DNA of 64,000 bases, from NCBI GenBank assembly GCA_007844125.1, contig CM017557.1, positions 65,480,290-65,544,289 of the forward strand, read 5' to 3'. Below the pieces are notes generated by a model. That model was not told the origin of the DNA and ran no database searches. It saw only the letters and a program-made list of their open reading frames with translations. The position numbers were made by a program, and so were the translations under genes. Origin of the DNA: Sinonovacula constricta (lineage: Eukaryota; Mollusca; Bivalvia; Cardiida; Solecurtidae). Shown here piece after piece: positions 22,801 through 35,700 of this stretch; the stretch's first letter is position 1, and each line of letters starts with the position of its first letter.

Positions 22801-25800
22801 TCCTGCTGATCTGCAGTGTGCCAGTGATTCTAAGCAGACATTTGTCAAGGGTCCTCCTAAACATATAAAAGCTGGACATTGCAATGACTATACCTGTGTT
22901 GCTGAGATGGGTCTCATAAACTAAACACAACTCTGTAAAAAATATTGCAGGTTATTTTATTTACAGTAACTTAATGTTTCTATATGATCACTATAAATCT
23001 TGATAAGCGTATGTCTCTTATAAATATCCTGACCAGTAAAGGATATGTTCTCTGCCCAACCATTCATTCTTCAAAAGGGTTAATCAATGGCAAATAAAAG
23101 ACTGATCAGGGCATCAATCGCTGTAGTGATTGCTCTAGTTCTTATTGTTTTTAAACAGGTAAAGATTTTAATGTGCAAGAAAATGTGATCCGTTTCAACT
23201 GTTTTCTGAGCAACATGCACGTTCTACCGTTAGCCTTTTTTCAGCAGATTACTAATACTTGTTTTCTTGTGTCTATAGGAAGGCCATCTTGAACAATCTG
23301 CCCCAGCAGTCTGCGCTAGCAAGTACGCCCTACACACCTGCCTCAACAGTGAAGAAAAAAGCAGTCCCAGGTGTGTTTTAGTTTACCTCAAATACTAAAA
23401 AAATGAACAATACAAGATAATGACACATTTGTCATTTAAACACGAATCATATTGTCACGGTACCAAAACTGAAGTTCTCCAAAATTTGTTTATTTATTAT
23501 TTCACTTTTTTTTTTAATATGTTTCTTATTTCATTAATAAAATTAAAGAATTTTATTAACATTGTTTATGAGTACAGATACCTGGTAAGTTTTTAGCTCA
23601 TCTGAGCACAATGTACTCAAGGTGAGCTTTTGTGATACTGCTTCGTAAGTCGTCTGTCGTGCGACATTCACATTTTAGCTTACGAACACGCTGGAGGCCA
23701 CAGTTTTTATCAGACTTGGTCAGAATGTTTATCTGCATGAAATCTTGGATGAATTCATTATTGGGTCAACAGGGGTCAAAAAAGTAGGTCACTAAGTAAA
23801 ATTTTAGGAAAACTTGTGAACACGCTAGAGACCACATTTATAGGCCAATCTTCTTTAAACTTGATCAGATTGTTTGTCTGCATAAAAGCATGATAAGTGT
23901 ATTATTGGGTCATGTGGGATCAAAAACTAGTTAACTAGGTCACATTTTAGAAAAAACTTGTGAAAACACTTAGAGGCCACAATGATGGCCCAATCTTCAC
24001 CAAACTTGGCCAGAATGTTTGCCAGTATAAAATCTTACATATGTTTTGAAGTGGGTCATGTGTATTCAGTAGGTTAGTTGGTAAAATTCTAGAAAATGTT
24101 ATCAACCCAGTAGCCACACTGATGGTCCAGTCTTCACCAAAGATTTCTTAAGTAAATAACTATCAATTACTTGATGAGTCGAGGTAAAAGTCTTTGACCC
24201 TAGGTGGGCAATTAAGGGCCATCATCGCCATTTTGTTTATAAATGCCAAACATAAATAGGAATAAATATCAAAATAAGATAACATAAGGAAATATTTTGC
24301 ATTGAAAGGTATGTGTTTTGCAAACTTAAATAAATCATTCAGTTAATAACCTAGCATTGCATTAATTCCGAGGTTAGTAGAGTATATTGTTCCTCATGCT
24401 ATGCTTAGTCTGCTAAGCAACTTATTGTTCAGGCTTTTTTAATAGTGCAGATCCTGCTTTCTCTGATCAGGATCTACACAATTTGCTCCAAGATGCCATC
24501 AAAACATCTTGTTACCTGTGTGTGTTGTTGATTGGAAGATGACACAAATTGCTAACAGGACATGAACAAATGTAGCATGATAGGGGCCCGCAATTACACT
24601 TCAGTGCACTACATTCTACTGAAAACAATCTGCTCATTAGCCAAATTGTCCGATGCGCGAGCCAGGGATTTAGGTTATGGGCAAGTCAAAGTTTCAAGCA
24701 ACTTCGTTGATAGGGCAAGAGAAAATTTGAAACCAACCCGTTTCTTTCCCTATCTGCACTTGAACGTTGTCCGTACTCAGTACACATACACAGTGATAAC
24801 ACTCTAATAATACATACATCACTACAACAATTGTTTCTCTTTAACTGGTTAGCCCACTCTTTGATCAATGTAAGAAATTGCCATAACTTGAGTATTAGCA
24901 TTAGAAACATATTTACTCAGCTAATATGCCAGTCTATTGTGCACAAGATAAACAGGCTGTGTCTTTGGAAAATTCAACCCATTAGAAGGGTATGTAGTGC
25001 TTCTTATGATTCATATAATATTTTCTATATTAACATGTCTAATTATGTTTAATTTCAATTACTCCCACAAGGCATTTCACATTATTTAAAATTGTGGAGC
25101 CTTAAATTCTTGGAAATATTGGCCATGGCTTTAAATGTCTGCATTTGTACCAACAAAAGCCTGGGCCATAAAACAAAGGAATATAAATGGAAAACATAGA
25201 AACTTTTGTGAACACTCTTTAAGTTCTTGATGACTAAAAGTAAATTTGTTTGCATGCATAAAAGAACAAAAAACATACTCAGGTAGAAAATGACATTAGA
25301 ACTTCAGCTTGTAAATTGTCAGACTGCTCAGACTCTTACCCTATCAATCCCAGTTGGGGATGGAGGTGTGGGCGGTCAAGGCCTTTTCTTTCATATGGGA
25401 AGGAAGTCTTCCAGCTGACCTACAGTGTGCTGGTCGTTCTACCCATATATCTCTGACGTCTTTCTTTACCAATAATTAACTGGCCGACGTCAATATGACC
25501 TTGCCAATATGATTTAACAAAACCCCAAATCCTGATGCAACAGAAATATTTTTCAGTGGAGATTCTGCTTAAGAATTCATACTGTTCACAAACTAACTTA
25601 AAATAATTGTAAATTGTAGTCTGCAAATACCTCAGTCAGGAAAGACGTTTGAGCTTGAGCAAAATCTCAATTAAGAAATATTTCTGCTTGTGTGGCTAGC
25701 ATGTCACTGTAATGACCCTATTTGTTTCTGTTGACCATATTTCATTATTGTTAAGTGTTTTCGTCTAGTTATAGGTAACCCTATTGCAGGTATGAGGCGA

Positions 25801-28800
25801 GGGATGATGCAAGACACTCCCAGTATCCCACCCAGACCTTACCAGACCCCGAGACAGAGTATAAAGACACCTAGAAAGAAAATAAATCTCTTCAGTCCTG
25901 CCAGTACAACCAAGAAGAAAAGGTAAATAAGCCAGTCCCATCTCGTCTAGTTTTGATCAGCATATTTAGCTAAATTTGATATGCATGTTTTCTCAGTTGT
26001 TCCTTAGGCACATTTTTTAATTATTAGTTTTTGTATGGCATGTTTTTCTTATAGTTTTATTCCATTTTATATTTTCTTCCTTTTATGGTAAGAAATCAAA
26101 TATGTAGCAATAGGAAAGTTAGTAGATGTGCATCATTGCTTTACACATATGTGAAAGTCAGGTAAATATGCCAGCATGATATATGCTCCACACAACCTAA
26201 CACCAATGATATAACACATCTTTAGCTCAGCAATTTATCATAAATGCACCACTTGTCATTTAAATATTCTACTGTTTACAAAATTGTTAGTGCACTAGTA
26301 CTTAAGGATGGTACCCGACAATTTGCTTATATTAAATTCATTTTTTACCTGCAATGATAGCAACTCTTGTCTTTTGGTATTTGAGAATGATAGCTGCCTT
26401 TAGATATGGTCTTGTTTTTAGTCAATATGAATTTGATTACAACTTTATTGGTAGGATAGTGCACATCGTAAAATAATCAATCTGACTTTTTCTCTTCTTT
26501 TAAATGCAATGCGTATTTCCTTTTTGTTCTTTGACAAAAAACAATTCACTGAATTATTGTTATTAAACACTATTTACTCATTCATATCCCTTGATAATAC
26601 TATATTTTATTTATATGTTTGTGGCCATGCAGTTCCAAACTCCTGCTGGCTGGATCTAAAACTAGCTAAATATGCTGCTTAGTCAGAAATAGTATTGACC
26701 CCCACTGACATTATGTTTGTGGTATTACAAAGCAACTTCCACACAAATTCAGTACATCAACAAGCAGATTTAATGGAGACCTTTTGAGTTAGCCATAGAT
26801 TGTTTGTATTTTGTTCTATGTTATTTCTTGCATAAAGTCCCAGATACCACCGGATAAAAATCTAAAGCCATATGACTGACTCCAGTCATTTTTGTCACAT
26901 CATTTAAAAAACTCAATTTGTGAATTTTTCTCATTAAACGTATGTCTTTGTTATAGTCCTAAGTTAAATTTCACCATTTGCCTTCTTTTTCTTAATAGGA
27001 TGCCTGTATTTCCCACTCTTTGATCAATGTAAGAAATTGCCATAACTTTGAGTATTAGCATTAGAAACATATTTACTCAGCTAATATGCCAGTCTATTGT
27101 GCACAAGATAAACAGGCTGTGTTTTTGGAAAATTCAACCCATTAGAAGGGTATGTAGTGCTATTACTTAAAAAAGTACCAACAAAAGCCTGGGCCATAAA
27201 ACAAAGGAATAAAAATGGAAAACACAGAAACTTTTGTGAACACTCTTAAAGTTCTTGATGACAAAAAAAATTCACTGAATTATTGTTATTAAACACTATT
27301 TACTCATTCATATCCCATGATAATACTATATTTTATTCATATGTTTGTGGCCATGCAGTTCCAAACTCCTGCTGGCTGGATCTAAAACTAGCTAAATATG
27401 CTGCTTAGTCAGAAATAGTATTGACCCCCACTGACATGTTTGTGGTATTACAAAGCAACTTCCACACAAATTCAGTACATCAACAAGCAGATTTAATAGA
27501 GACCTTTCGAGTTAGCCATAGATTGTTTGTATTTTGTTCTATGTTATTTCTTGCATAAAGTCCCAGATACCACCGGATAAAAATCTAAAGCCATATGACT
27601 GACTCCAGTCATTTTTGTCACATCATTTAAAAAACTCAATTTGTGAATTTTTCTCATTAAACGTATGTCTTTGTTATAGTCCTAAGTTAAATTTCACCAT
27701 TTGCCTTCTTTTTCTTAATAGGATGCCTGTATTTCCCACTAAAAGGTTACAATCGATGTTGTTTGAAATACACTTCAGTTTTTATTCAATTGTTTAAAAG
27801 GTCACTTAGGCGGAAAAGTATATTTTTAAAAGATGTAATCTTGGGAAGCATCAATTTTGTAACTATTGAAATTAAGGGCTATTCCATCTTATAAAAAAAG
27901 TTTTAAATTTTTTTGGCAGTAACTTTTAAAGTTATTTCGATGAAACATATATCTGTTTCGGAACAGCGATCAGATTTGTAATACATGTAAAATGAAAAAT
28001 AAATAAGTTATATTTGGGATGCCAAGATTGTGTATTAGACCATTTTTAACCAATGGACCAAGATTATGTACTTTGGTATTTATTCTGAAATTGTTTTTGT
28101 GCCTGATATAGCAGCATTTTACTTTCATTGCTTTTATCTTTTGACTTGTTTCATTTTAAAATTTGTTCCTAACAATGTTCTCTATGATATGTAGGCATTC
28201 ACCACACTGAAGATAACATTATTATTTTTTATACACAAATCGGATCCTGACCTTGATGCAGAAATACATTGCCTGTGCTTCATAGTGTTTGATGACTACT
28301 GATTTGACTTATATGGGGGGCACCTGTGGCATAGTGATAGAATTGCCAGTTTGCAATTCCTCTGACTGCTTAGCCTCTTACCGCATGGGTTCGGGACCCA
28401 TTTGGTGCAAAGAACCTTATGTGGGAAGGTCTTTCAGCTGACCTGCGGTTATGGTGTCATTGACAGGAAACTGTCGCTAAAGTACACTTTTTAATTGTTA
28501 TCAATTTATGGTGTTAATTACATATCAACAATTTGCTGCACAAGATTAAAGTCAATATTGGGGTGGGGTAAATCCTTAAAAGATTTCTGATAATCATGTT
28601 TTGCAAAAGTTGGTTTTCTTAAAATACTGCTTACTGGTATTTTGTCATCAGTAGTTTTTTCATGCTTACGGCATCAGAAATTCTTGGTTATTGCAGTAAA
28701 CGTATGACAACTTCTGTCTGTGTCGGGTAAAAATGATAATATTGACCATGCGGATATGTTGAAAAAGAGATTTGAATCCAGTTTTTATGAGTTAGGTTTA

Positions 28801-31800
28801 TAGTAATAGTATACAGGTTAATGCTGGGGCATAATAGCATACCATAAACTGCAGTCCCATGTAAATATGCATCTTGCTATATTCACACAGGTATTCTTCC
28901 ACGGGTCACTTACCTGTTCCCTCAACTACCAAGAAGGGTAAGACCAAGAGCATCCTACGCAGGCTAAGTGGCAGTAAAGGGGACCAAATGCAGGTAAGCT
29001 TATGTCTCTAAAGGGTAGAACCCTATTTTGATTGGAATGTAAAAAACATTTAAATGCATGTTTATGCTTGTTAATATATGAATGATCTTAAACATTTGCA
29101 TAAACAATATGTATTGTGCCTTTATTTTTGTTAATTTTAAGTTATTTTTTGCATGCACTCAATTTTTTTCTATTTTTTATCTATTATTTTGAAAGTCTAA
29201 TTCCATTCTTTGCATTAAAAATATTTAAACTTGTTATAAACCTGTCGAAGACCGGCTGTATTATGGGATCATTCCCCTTTGTTTTATTTTCTTGTCTGGA
29301 GCATAACTCCAAAACGAATAAATCTATTGACTTGAAACTTTGGTGGATAGATCTCAATGAGATGGAGCGCAGTGCACAATAATCATCACTCTGGACTTCA
29401 TAATGTTGGAGTTATTGCCCTTTGTTTTCAGTCTACAATCATGCCAGAGTGCATTGCACAATAGTGCACAGCAATTTGGAAGATTAAAGATTTTTTTTAT
29501 GTTATTCTACTTTAATTTCAGTTTTTCTTGCAATAATCCAGAGTGCAGTCCAAAACTTTGCCATACTGCATTGCCCAAGAGTGCACAGCAGTTTGTTTCA
29601 GATTGCTCTATTGACTTGCATATTTTGCTCCGCCTTGTAGTGCTCTTGTTTTCTTACTTGTGGTCAGGTATAACCATTCATCAAAGCTTTGTTATGCACG
29701 TAAAACAGTTGTACGATTCAGTTATAATACATTTATTTACATGTTTTTCCAGGGGTTGCAGAGTACCAGCAGCCAGCAGATCGGTGAGAGACTAGCCACT
29801 AGCCCCAAGTATACAAGCTGTGGATCGCTTCAACGAAGTGACACCACAGACAGTCTTGAACCCGGCACTGACAACATGGAAGATGACACAGCCCCAACGA
29901 TCAGATGCCAGAGTGCATCCTTCACTGCATCATCTCTTTATGACAAATCAATTATTTCTAACGGGGATGAAGAGACAAGGTCGCTGAATGAAGGCTTCAT
30001 CATGACAGCCGATGACAAGGAGGTTGACATCTCACGGATTATGTCCGAACCTGTGATAGCAGGCTCTCTAGAGTCTGGGGACTATGTGTCCCGGGCAAGC
30101 AAGACTGTCAAGGAGAGTCTGTCAGACAGCACAATGAACCAGAGCAAGTTTGAAACACCAACCAGGTCAGTCTCGGCGGAAAGCATCCTGGAAACAACTG
30201 CAAGAAATTCAAGTTTGAAACGTGGTCGACCCAACTCAATAAAGGCTGGACTCCTTCAAGGTGATCAGAGGGAAGTACAGAAACTTCGACGCAGTTTTGG
30301 TCTTGATAAATCTGAGATTGGTTATCCTGTGCCAGTATCTGTGGCAGATGTCTCGGACAGTGAACACTTCATTCAGCTGCAGAACAGTTTTGATGACTAT
30401 CTCAACAGTAAGTCTCCACCACCTCTGGCTACTGAGGTATCTATGAGCCATGAGGAAGAAGACATGGACAAATCACCTGGCTCTGTATCTCGCTGCAAGT
30501 CAACTGTTACCTCCACATCCAGCCTTCACTCCAATACTGGAACGACAAAACTGAATGAGGCCACCACTGATGGTTATGATTGTGATGATGAAAACTCAGA
30601 GGTTGGTTTTTCAACAGGTCTTGATAGAACAGATTCCCAGATGTCAGTTAAGGAAGCTAAGCTGGCTGATGAAGCACACACAATACCCAGTTCTTCAGTT
30701 GTTCACAAGACATTGGCACAGCAGAAGCAGGAAAGCAAGGACAGTTTACTTAGTCAGACCTCATCTTACCTATCGCCAACATTGCCAGTCAAGGAGCGTG
30801 AAATGACCAGGTCTATATCAGGGGACAGTGGAAAAGGCTCACTGTGTGAGGAACCCATTGATGACTCATCGCCTTCAGAACCCAAGAGCAGCAAAGACAC
30901 TACTGTCAATGTTACCTTAGCAGATACTGATTTTCTGGATTCAACAACTAATCTAGAGACACTTCCATCTAGTGTGTTTACTGGGAAGAAATCCGTGTCC
31001 ACCCAGGATCTTAAAACAGAATGCGACTCCACACCAATCAGAGTTTCTCGATCCAACAGTGTCCTGGACAGTAGTATTGCACAGAGAAAGATGAACTTCA
31101 AACCCAACTTGCAGATCTCAGCAGAGACCCACAAACTGTTGGCAAGGGCTGGTTACATCAAGGATAAAATTCCCCAAGAAAAATTTGATGATTTTGCAGT
31201 ACCTGGCACTCTTTCCTTTCCATTCATGAAAGAAGCAGAATCTATAAATCCCAGGCGTGAAAGTATAATTGCATTACAGAAAAACAACGCAGGATATGTG
31301 ATGAATAATGTCAGGCAGTTTGACAAAATCACTGAAAGTGACAAAGAAGACAAATTCATGTCTCCATTTAGATTTCCCAATTCCACAACACGACGAAGAG
31401 GGGTCTCGCCTATGAAGATTTCAGCAATTGTCAAAGGCAAAGATGCCTCACAGCTCAGACAGTCACTGAATATGTCAATGGAGAAAGTTTCTGCAGGCAC
31501 TGCACGTGTGCCCATCTCAACCCACATGGTGAAACCTTCAGATCCAGAAAGTCTGAATGAGATGATGGAAAGGAACCAGGCTAGTGCAGGTGGTACTGGA
31601 TTGAAACGACGCCCAAGCATCTATTATGCAGACAAGGAAGGTGTGTCCCCCCCTGTCAACAGATTCAAGAGTTTGATGAACAGCACGAGCGAGGCAGACT
31701 CCAGTATGATGGAGACCACGCTTACAGATGAAGTCTTTAACTCATCTCTTCAAGAAACTATCAAACGGGTTTGCACGCCTCTGAGTGAAAAGTATAAGCA

Positions 31801-32122
31801 AAAATGCAATGCAGATCGTGTTGAAAAATCAAATAAGGAGAATACTGGAAAAACAATGCCTGAAATAAAACAAACAGTTCTTACAACTCCTAAGAGAATT
31901 GACACAGGGACTTTGAGAACTGCTACAAATAAGACACCAATAGATGTGTTGAACTTGAAGTGCACAAGATCCCCTCGGTCTCCGATCAAGCCTCTGAAGC
32001 GACTCGGATCGTCGCCTCATTCACCCAGATGCAAGCATGTTCATTCACCCAAGCTGGGCAGGAGTCGGCAACCTCTCCTCTCTACAATCTCTAGTCCTAA
32101 AGAAGAGTTGAATAACTTATAA
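13863..32122 (+). CDS. ARHGAP11A: ARHGAP11A-like Rho GTPase-activating protein, complete, ten exons
   Basis: Stimulates GTP hydrolysis by Rho GTPases; vertebrate ARHGAP11A acts on RhoA in mitosis and cytokinesis. Exons: 13863-14015, 14996-15078, 15670-15766, 18199-18567, 20732-20933, 21541-21799, 23279-23370, 25790-25922, 28891-28993, 29753-32122. All junctions are GT-AG with compatible phases, giving 1,286 aa (human about 1,020). The N-terminus has NLRVLVRNELRDIGIKV. The RhoGAP domain spans about residues 57-240: GAIFGNYL, then FLVDAANIIIENIESEGIFRKSG with the arginine finger near R99, VKQFFRELPEPL, and ENKMDSTNLAVV-type motif (here KNKMDSTNLAVVMAPNLM). A basic patch (KRKRSG) follows, then a long Ser/Thr-rich tail, mostly in the 789-codon last exon, ending in SP-rich basic sequence (PRSPIKPLKRLGSSPHSPR) that suggests CDK-type sites. 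ATG at 13863 is the first in frame; a second in-frame ATG lies at 13884. Introns hold SINEs and a rearranged duplication. Confidence 0.93.
15309..15570 (+). mobile_element. SINE-A copy 2
   Basis: The same family in plus orientation in an ARHGAP11A intron: TAGCTCAATTGGTAGAGTG, then CTGGTTCAAACCCC, the shared central domain and the terminal CATAATCGGCAAA region. The 3' tail is lost. Confidence 0.85.
16640..16932 (+). mobile_element. SINE-C copy 1 (third tRNA-derived family)
   Basis: The head TTTTAGCGCAATTGGTAGAG resembles an A box. The middle has GGTGTCAGGATAATGTG and the 3' part GCTATACACAGTGAAGGCAG. The middle is reminiscent of the SINE-A central domain. Confidence 0.62.
18612..18790 (-). 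mobile_element. SINE-B copy 5, diverged
   Basis: Reverse copy just 3' of ARHGAP11A exon 4. GGTGGAAGAATAGACCCCAG...GAAGAACCACTGATGCAC matches the reverse body; the head is much decayed. Confidence 0.6.
19753..19978 (+). mobile_element. SINE-B copy 6
   Basis: Full-length plus copy: GGGCACTCATGGCGTAGTAG head, GGGTTAGAGTCCC B box, ACTGGTCGCTATGATGTACT 3' end. Confidence 0.8.
20409..20505. repeat. short tandem array, GTGTCCCAATACATA
   Basis: About six degenerate 15-18-bp units, with clear starts at 20410, 20428, 20445 and 20489. Intronic in ARHGAP11A. Confidence 0.75.
22736..22905 (+). mobile_element. SINE-B copy 7, 5' truncated
   Basis: Begins close to the B box (AAGGGTTCGTGTCCCAGTC) and continues through AGCTGGACATTGCAATGAC. 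Confidence 0.65.
23591..24240 (+). repeat. bivalve-type interspersed repeat with internal ~120-bp reiteration
   Basis: Begins TTTTAGCTCATCTGAGCACA and ends near GGTGGGCAATTAAGGGCCAT. In between, phrases like AACTTGTGAACACGCTAGAG, GGCCACA and ACCAAACTTGGCCAGAATGT recur three to four times. I recall this composition as very abundant in bivalve genomes. No protein is encoded; it sits in an ARHGAP11A intron. Confidence 0.7.
24440..24494. repeat. GATC-palindrome element, copy 2
   Basis: GTGCAGATCCTGC...CTGATCAGGATCTACACAAT then TTGC: inverted arms with a short loop. Confidence 0.65.
24859..25233 (+). repeat. segment A, source of an intronic duplication
   Basis: 24859-25001 and 25147-25233 recur at 27018-27161 and 27175-27261 with about 1-2 percent differences; 25002-25146 is absent from the second copy. 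Confidence 0.85.
25318..25505 (+). mobile_element. SINE-B copy 8, diverged
   Basis: CAGACTGCTCAGACTCTTAC head remnant and GGAAGTCTTCCAGCTGACCT body. It lies in the ARHGAP11A intron between the duplicated segments and exon 8. Confidence 0.62.
26533..27017 (+). repeat. segment B, first copy
   Basis: Repeated at about 27259-27740. Ends in CCCACT, which also precedes segment A (24853-24858). Confidence 0.87.
27018..27740 (+). repeat. A'-B' second copy, internally deleted
   Basis: Fusion of a shortened segment A and segment B, joined at a TGAC-plus-A-run microhomology near 27259-27270. Both ends abut CCCACT. It lies wholly within the intron between ARHGAP11A exons 8 and 9. Confidence 0.87.
28315..28455 (+). 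mobile_element. SINE-B copy 9, 3' truncated
   Basis: A clean head GGCACCTGTGGCATAGTGAT, CATGGGTTCGGGACCC, then AAGGTCTTTCAGCTGACCTG, after which similarity stops. Confidence 0.75.
29236..29640 (+). repeat. interspersed repeat with GGAGCATAACTCC motif
   Basis: GTCTGGAGCATAACTCCAAA, TTGACTTGAAACTTTGGTGG and two partial reiterations of GTGCACAGCA(A/G)TTTG (about 29465 and 29581). This phrase structure is one I associate with molluscan repeats. Directly 5' of the last ARHGAP11A exon. Confidence 0.5.
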
Positions 32123-35100
32123 CTTGTACAACTTTTCTGTTTTTTTTGTACCTACATAATCTTGTACATTAAATAATAAAAAGAATCATCAGTTTAAACT
32201 GCTTCTAACAATCAGCTGCAATGATCTCGGGTGTTGTTATCATCATTGTTCAGAATTACTAACAATCTACTGTCAGTGATCTCAACACGTGTATACCATT
32301 TATATGTGATTACTTAACAAAAATCTGCTACATATGTGTAATTTCAATGTCTCAGTGGACTGTTAATCAATTTGTCGTTACTGTGCATCAATGTATCAAG
32401 ATTTTATCTCTTTGAAAGTATTTATTCAGATAATAGTTATGTATGGTTGCAAATTATTCTCTTGTCAGTTTGTTGTTTTAAATAGTGTTTTTTATATTTT
32501 CATTTTTTATTGATGGTAACTAATACAGGGTAGGATTAATTTTAAGTAATTGAAAGTAATAAATGTGTAAGTACTTATTATATTTTAAAAGTTATGTGTT
32601 GACATTTAAATTTAAGAAATTACAAATGGTGTTGAAAGTAAAGATACTTTATCATGCTGCAGGATTTTTAGTCTAGGTGTAAAAAGTATGTATATGCTTA
32701 AACCCTGAAAATTTACATGTTGAGAAAGTGTGTCCTTTTTAGTGATTGTAGCATGTTTGCATTTCTTAATCATTAAAAACTCATTTAATTTTATTCTTTT
32801 TTTTCTTTTCAAACATCATATGCTCCCAATATATAAAAGAACTGATTTGCTAATGTTAGTTAAGTAGATATACAAAAGGACATTATGACTTAAACAAATG
32901 AATGCCTCTATTTTTTTCTGGAGCTGAGTAACATAATTGATACACTGCTTATGTGTTTCCCTCCATGTGCTGGTTCACATCAATAAACACATTTGTTTTG
33001 CTCAGATCAGCAAGCTTCTGCATCAGTCTGATCTGGATCTATGCTTTTTGCTGCTGTGTTTGTAGCCATGTCTAAGCACCATCACACCAATTCTTAACAC
33101 AAAGATGCATCATAAGGCTTGATAAAAAAAAACTTTCTGTGTAAATGACCGAAAAAATGCGGATTTTATTGTTAAATGTTGATATATAGTTAGCCCCTCT
33201 GTAAAAAAACGTCTTAATTATACCCTGCAAATGTACTCCCTTGCTTTGTACTTTTATTTGAATCTTGTTTTTGTTTAAAACCTGTAACTGTTCTGTATGT
33301 GTATGGGACATTATTGTAAAAGTTAAAGGTGCTCTGTCAATGAACGTTAACTGACCTTGTTGCTGTGCAAGGTACAGAATGGTCATTTGAATGTTTTATG
33401 TAAAATATTTGTACATAATGTTTATTATGTTTTACTCGTAAATTTGTGAAGTGTCGGTCTATTTATTATCTTTGAATTAGTATTTTAAAACTTTTGTCTT
33501 TTATGATTGTTATTAATTGTGTACTGTTTCCAACTGACTGTTTTTTTAGAATTTAGTGTTTTTTCAATATTTCCCTTTTGAAAATGAAGTGTTTGTACTG
33601 CATACATAAATCATGTTTCAATTACCATTCTCATTCTTTTTTTATCATACTCCAATTTAATTTTTGAATGTCAATTTAACAATCAGCCCCATATGATTGC
33701 TGTTCACCGATTAGATGCTTGAGAATTAGCTCAGGCATGCAGCTATTTAACCTCGGGCTTTGTGCTTAGTTTTCCCACCCAAATGTATTAATATTTAATC
33801 TCATGACATTTTTTTTTTCAAAAGTATCTGCTCACCATTATTTTACAGCAAATCATGCTGGGGGTTTTATGGGTATAAGTTTTGGTAGTTGCTTTCATTT
33901 GTCATTGTGATATTTTTTATTGGCCAGCCTTAATTCCCACCAGTTCTTTTATCTGCTCCTTCTTAAAAAAACAACTCTTTCTATAATGTATCTTCCTTTC
34001 TTCGCCCTCTCTGCATGTATAGCCTAATCAATAAAGATAGATAATATCTTATATGTTAGTTGTTTGTTCATAACCTGTAACGAAGAAATACCTTTTACTT
34101 TTATTTTAAAGAAATGTAAAAAAAGAAAAAATGTAAGAAGCTTGTTTAAAAATGTTAAACATTGGCAGTATGTGAAATTTATTTTTTATAGTTTTACCAA
34201 CTACCATCATTCTAGTTTCCTATAAATAATAAGGAGCAGTTCAGTATTTTACTTTTTACCTTGTAAATTTTGTCCTTGTATTGGATTGAATAATGAGAAA
34301 GGAAAATAGTACATTATTTTTTACTCTGTACATAAACTACAAAATAATACATTGCACATTTATTTACTAACATCTCTGGTATTGGTAACAAAACAATTTT
34401 GAAAGTGTAAAATTATTAAATCATTAACACAATATGTGTAACGCCTTTTCACACAGAATGTTACTATTTTTGATAAATTTAATTCATATTTATCAGACCA
34501 AATATGTAACTGCATTTTGAACATTTGTTTAATTTACAACAAATGGCCTAAACTTTTTCTGAACTTAAAAAAACAACAACTACATTTTACCAAAACATAG
34601 TACTAGCCTTTGAATTCTGTAAAAAAAAAGACCACACCTCACAAAATATAAACCATCTTCCAATGACAGCATACCATTAATGTTGAAATATAAATCTAAA
34701 TGAAAATAAAAAGGGAAAGAATCATGCTCTTTCAATATTTTATCATATAATCTTACATTTAAGTTAAATTATACATGCCTGGAGGAGTAATCAATTTAAG
34801 TCAACTAAACATGTCTGCAGAAAGTATTAAAGTCTAACAGGAAAAATCGACAGACATGAGAAGTCAGATTAAATTAAATAAAGCAACATGCATGAACATT
34901 TTTGATGATGCAATAAAAAACGATGACAAAAAATCAATGTACATATATGTTTTCTCCAATTAACATCATAAACACTGAATTAAAAAATAATGTCTTACTT
35001 TGCTCTTAGTATTTCAACAATGGAATGTCTGTTCTGATGAGGAAAAAATGAGTCTCTTGTGTCCTATTTAATTAGCCTATCAGCATTTAACATGCCCTGC

Positions 35101-35700
35101 TGAACAGAAATAAAATGAAACAGGTCTAAAAAGATTTACCTTTATTTTTAGTTAATTAGATCAATAGCATGTGTTGACATTGGCAAACAATTTTACTATT
35201 CTTACCCCATTTACGGCAGTGATTAGAAAAGTAGTCAATTATATGTAATAATTTCACTTCAAAATAAAATATAACATTAATAATGATTATTTAAAACATA
35301 AAAATGAGTTTAAACAAAATCAAAAACAGTCACACTTAGTTCTAACTTTTGAATGTATGGAATCACTATAAATACAGAAACAACAAATGTACATGAGTTT
35401 ATGGTAAAACTATTCTACAATTTTTATTTTTCACGTCATTCAAATGTAAATGTATTTCCCTTAGTATAAACAGTTTATTTTTTAATGTTTTTTCAGACTT
35501 AATTTCCTCATTTAAATGACATGTGCCAGTACCCATTGCCTCTTCACCTAAGCGCTTTTTACGTAAGATTCATATAGAATGGCAGTGAGAGTTTCACACA
35601 AAGTTTCCATTTGAAGCCAATGAGACCCCTGGGACAAAAAGTATGATGCATCTGCCGCAGTGTTAAACATTGTTCCTTTGTGCAGAGGTTTGGCAATTCT
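32123..35700. other. 3' UTR and intergenic DNA between convergent genes
   Basis: AT-rich, no exon seen on either strand. It must hold the 3' UTRs of ARHGAP11A and AP2S1. AATAAA-type signals near 32173 and 32982 are candidate ARHGAP11A poly(A) sites. One GATC-palindrome copy lies at 33000. Confidence 0.6.
33000..33056. repeat. GATC-palindrome element, copy 3
   Basis: CTCAGATCAGC...TCTGATCTGGATCTATGC then TTTTTGC. It lies in the ARHGAP11A 3' flank and may be transcribed as part of the 3' UTR. Confidence 0.5.

Noticed and set aside
29116..29382. Hydrophobic 88-codon open frame suggestive of a membrane protein
   Set aside because: T-rich intronic DNA gives Phe/Leu-rich translation; part overlaps a dispersed repeat.
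31153..31620. Minus-strand 155-codon open frame, with shorter ones at 30766 and 31750
   Set aside because: Antisense shadows of the last ARHGAP11A exon with no family features.
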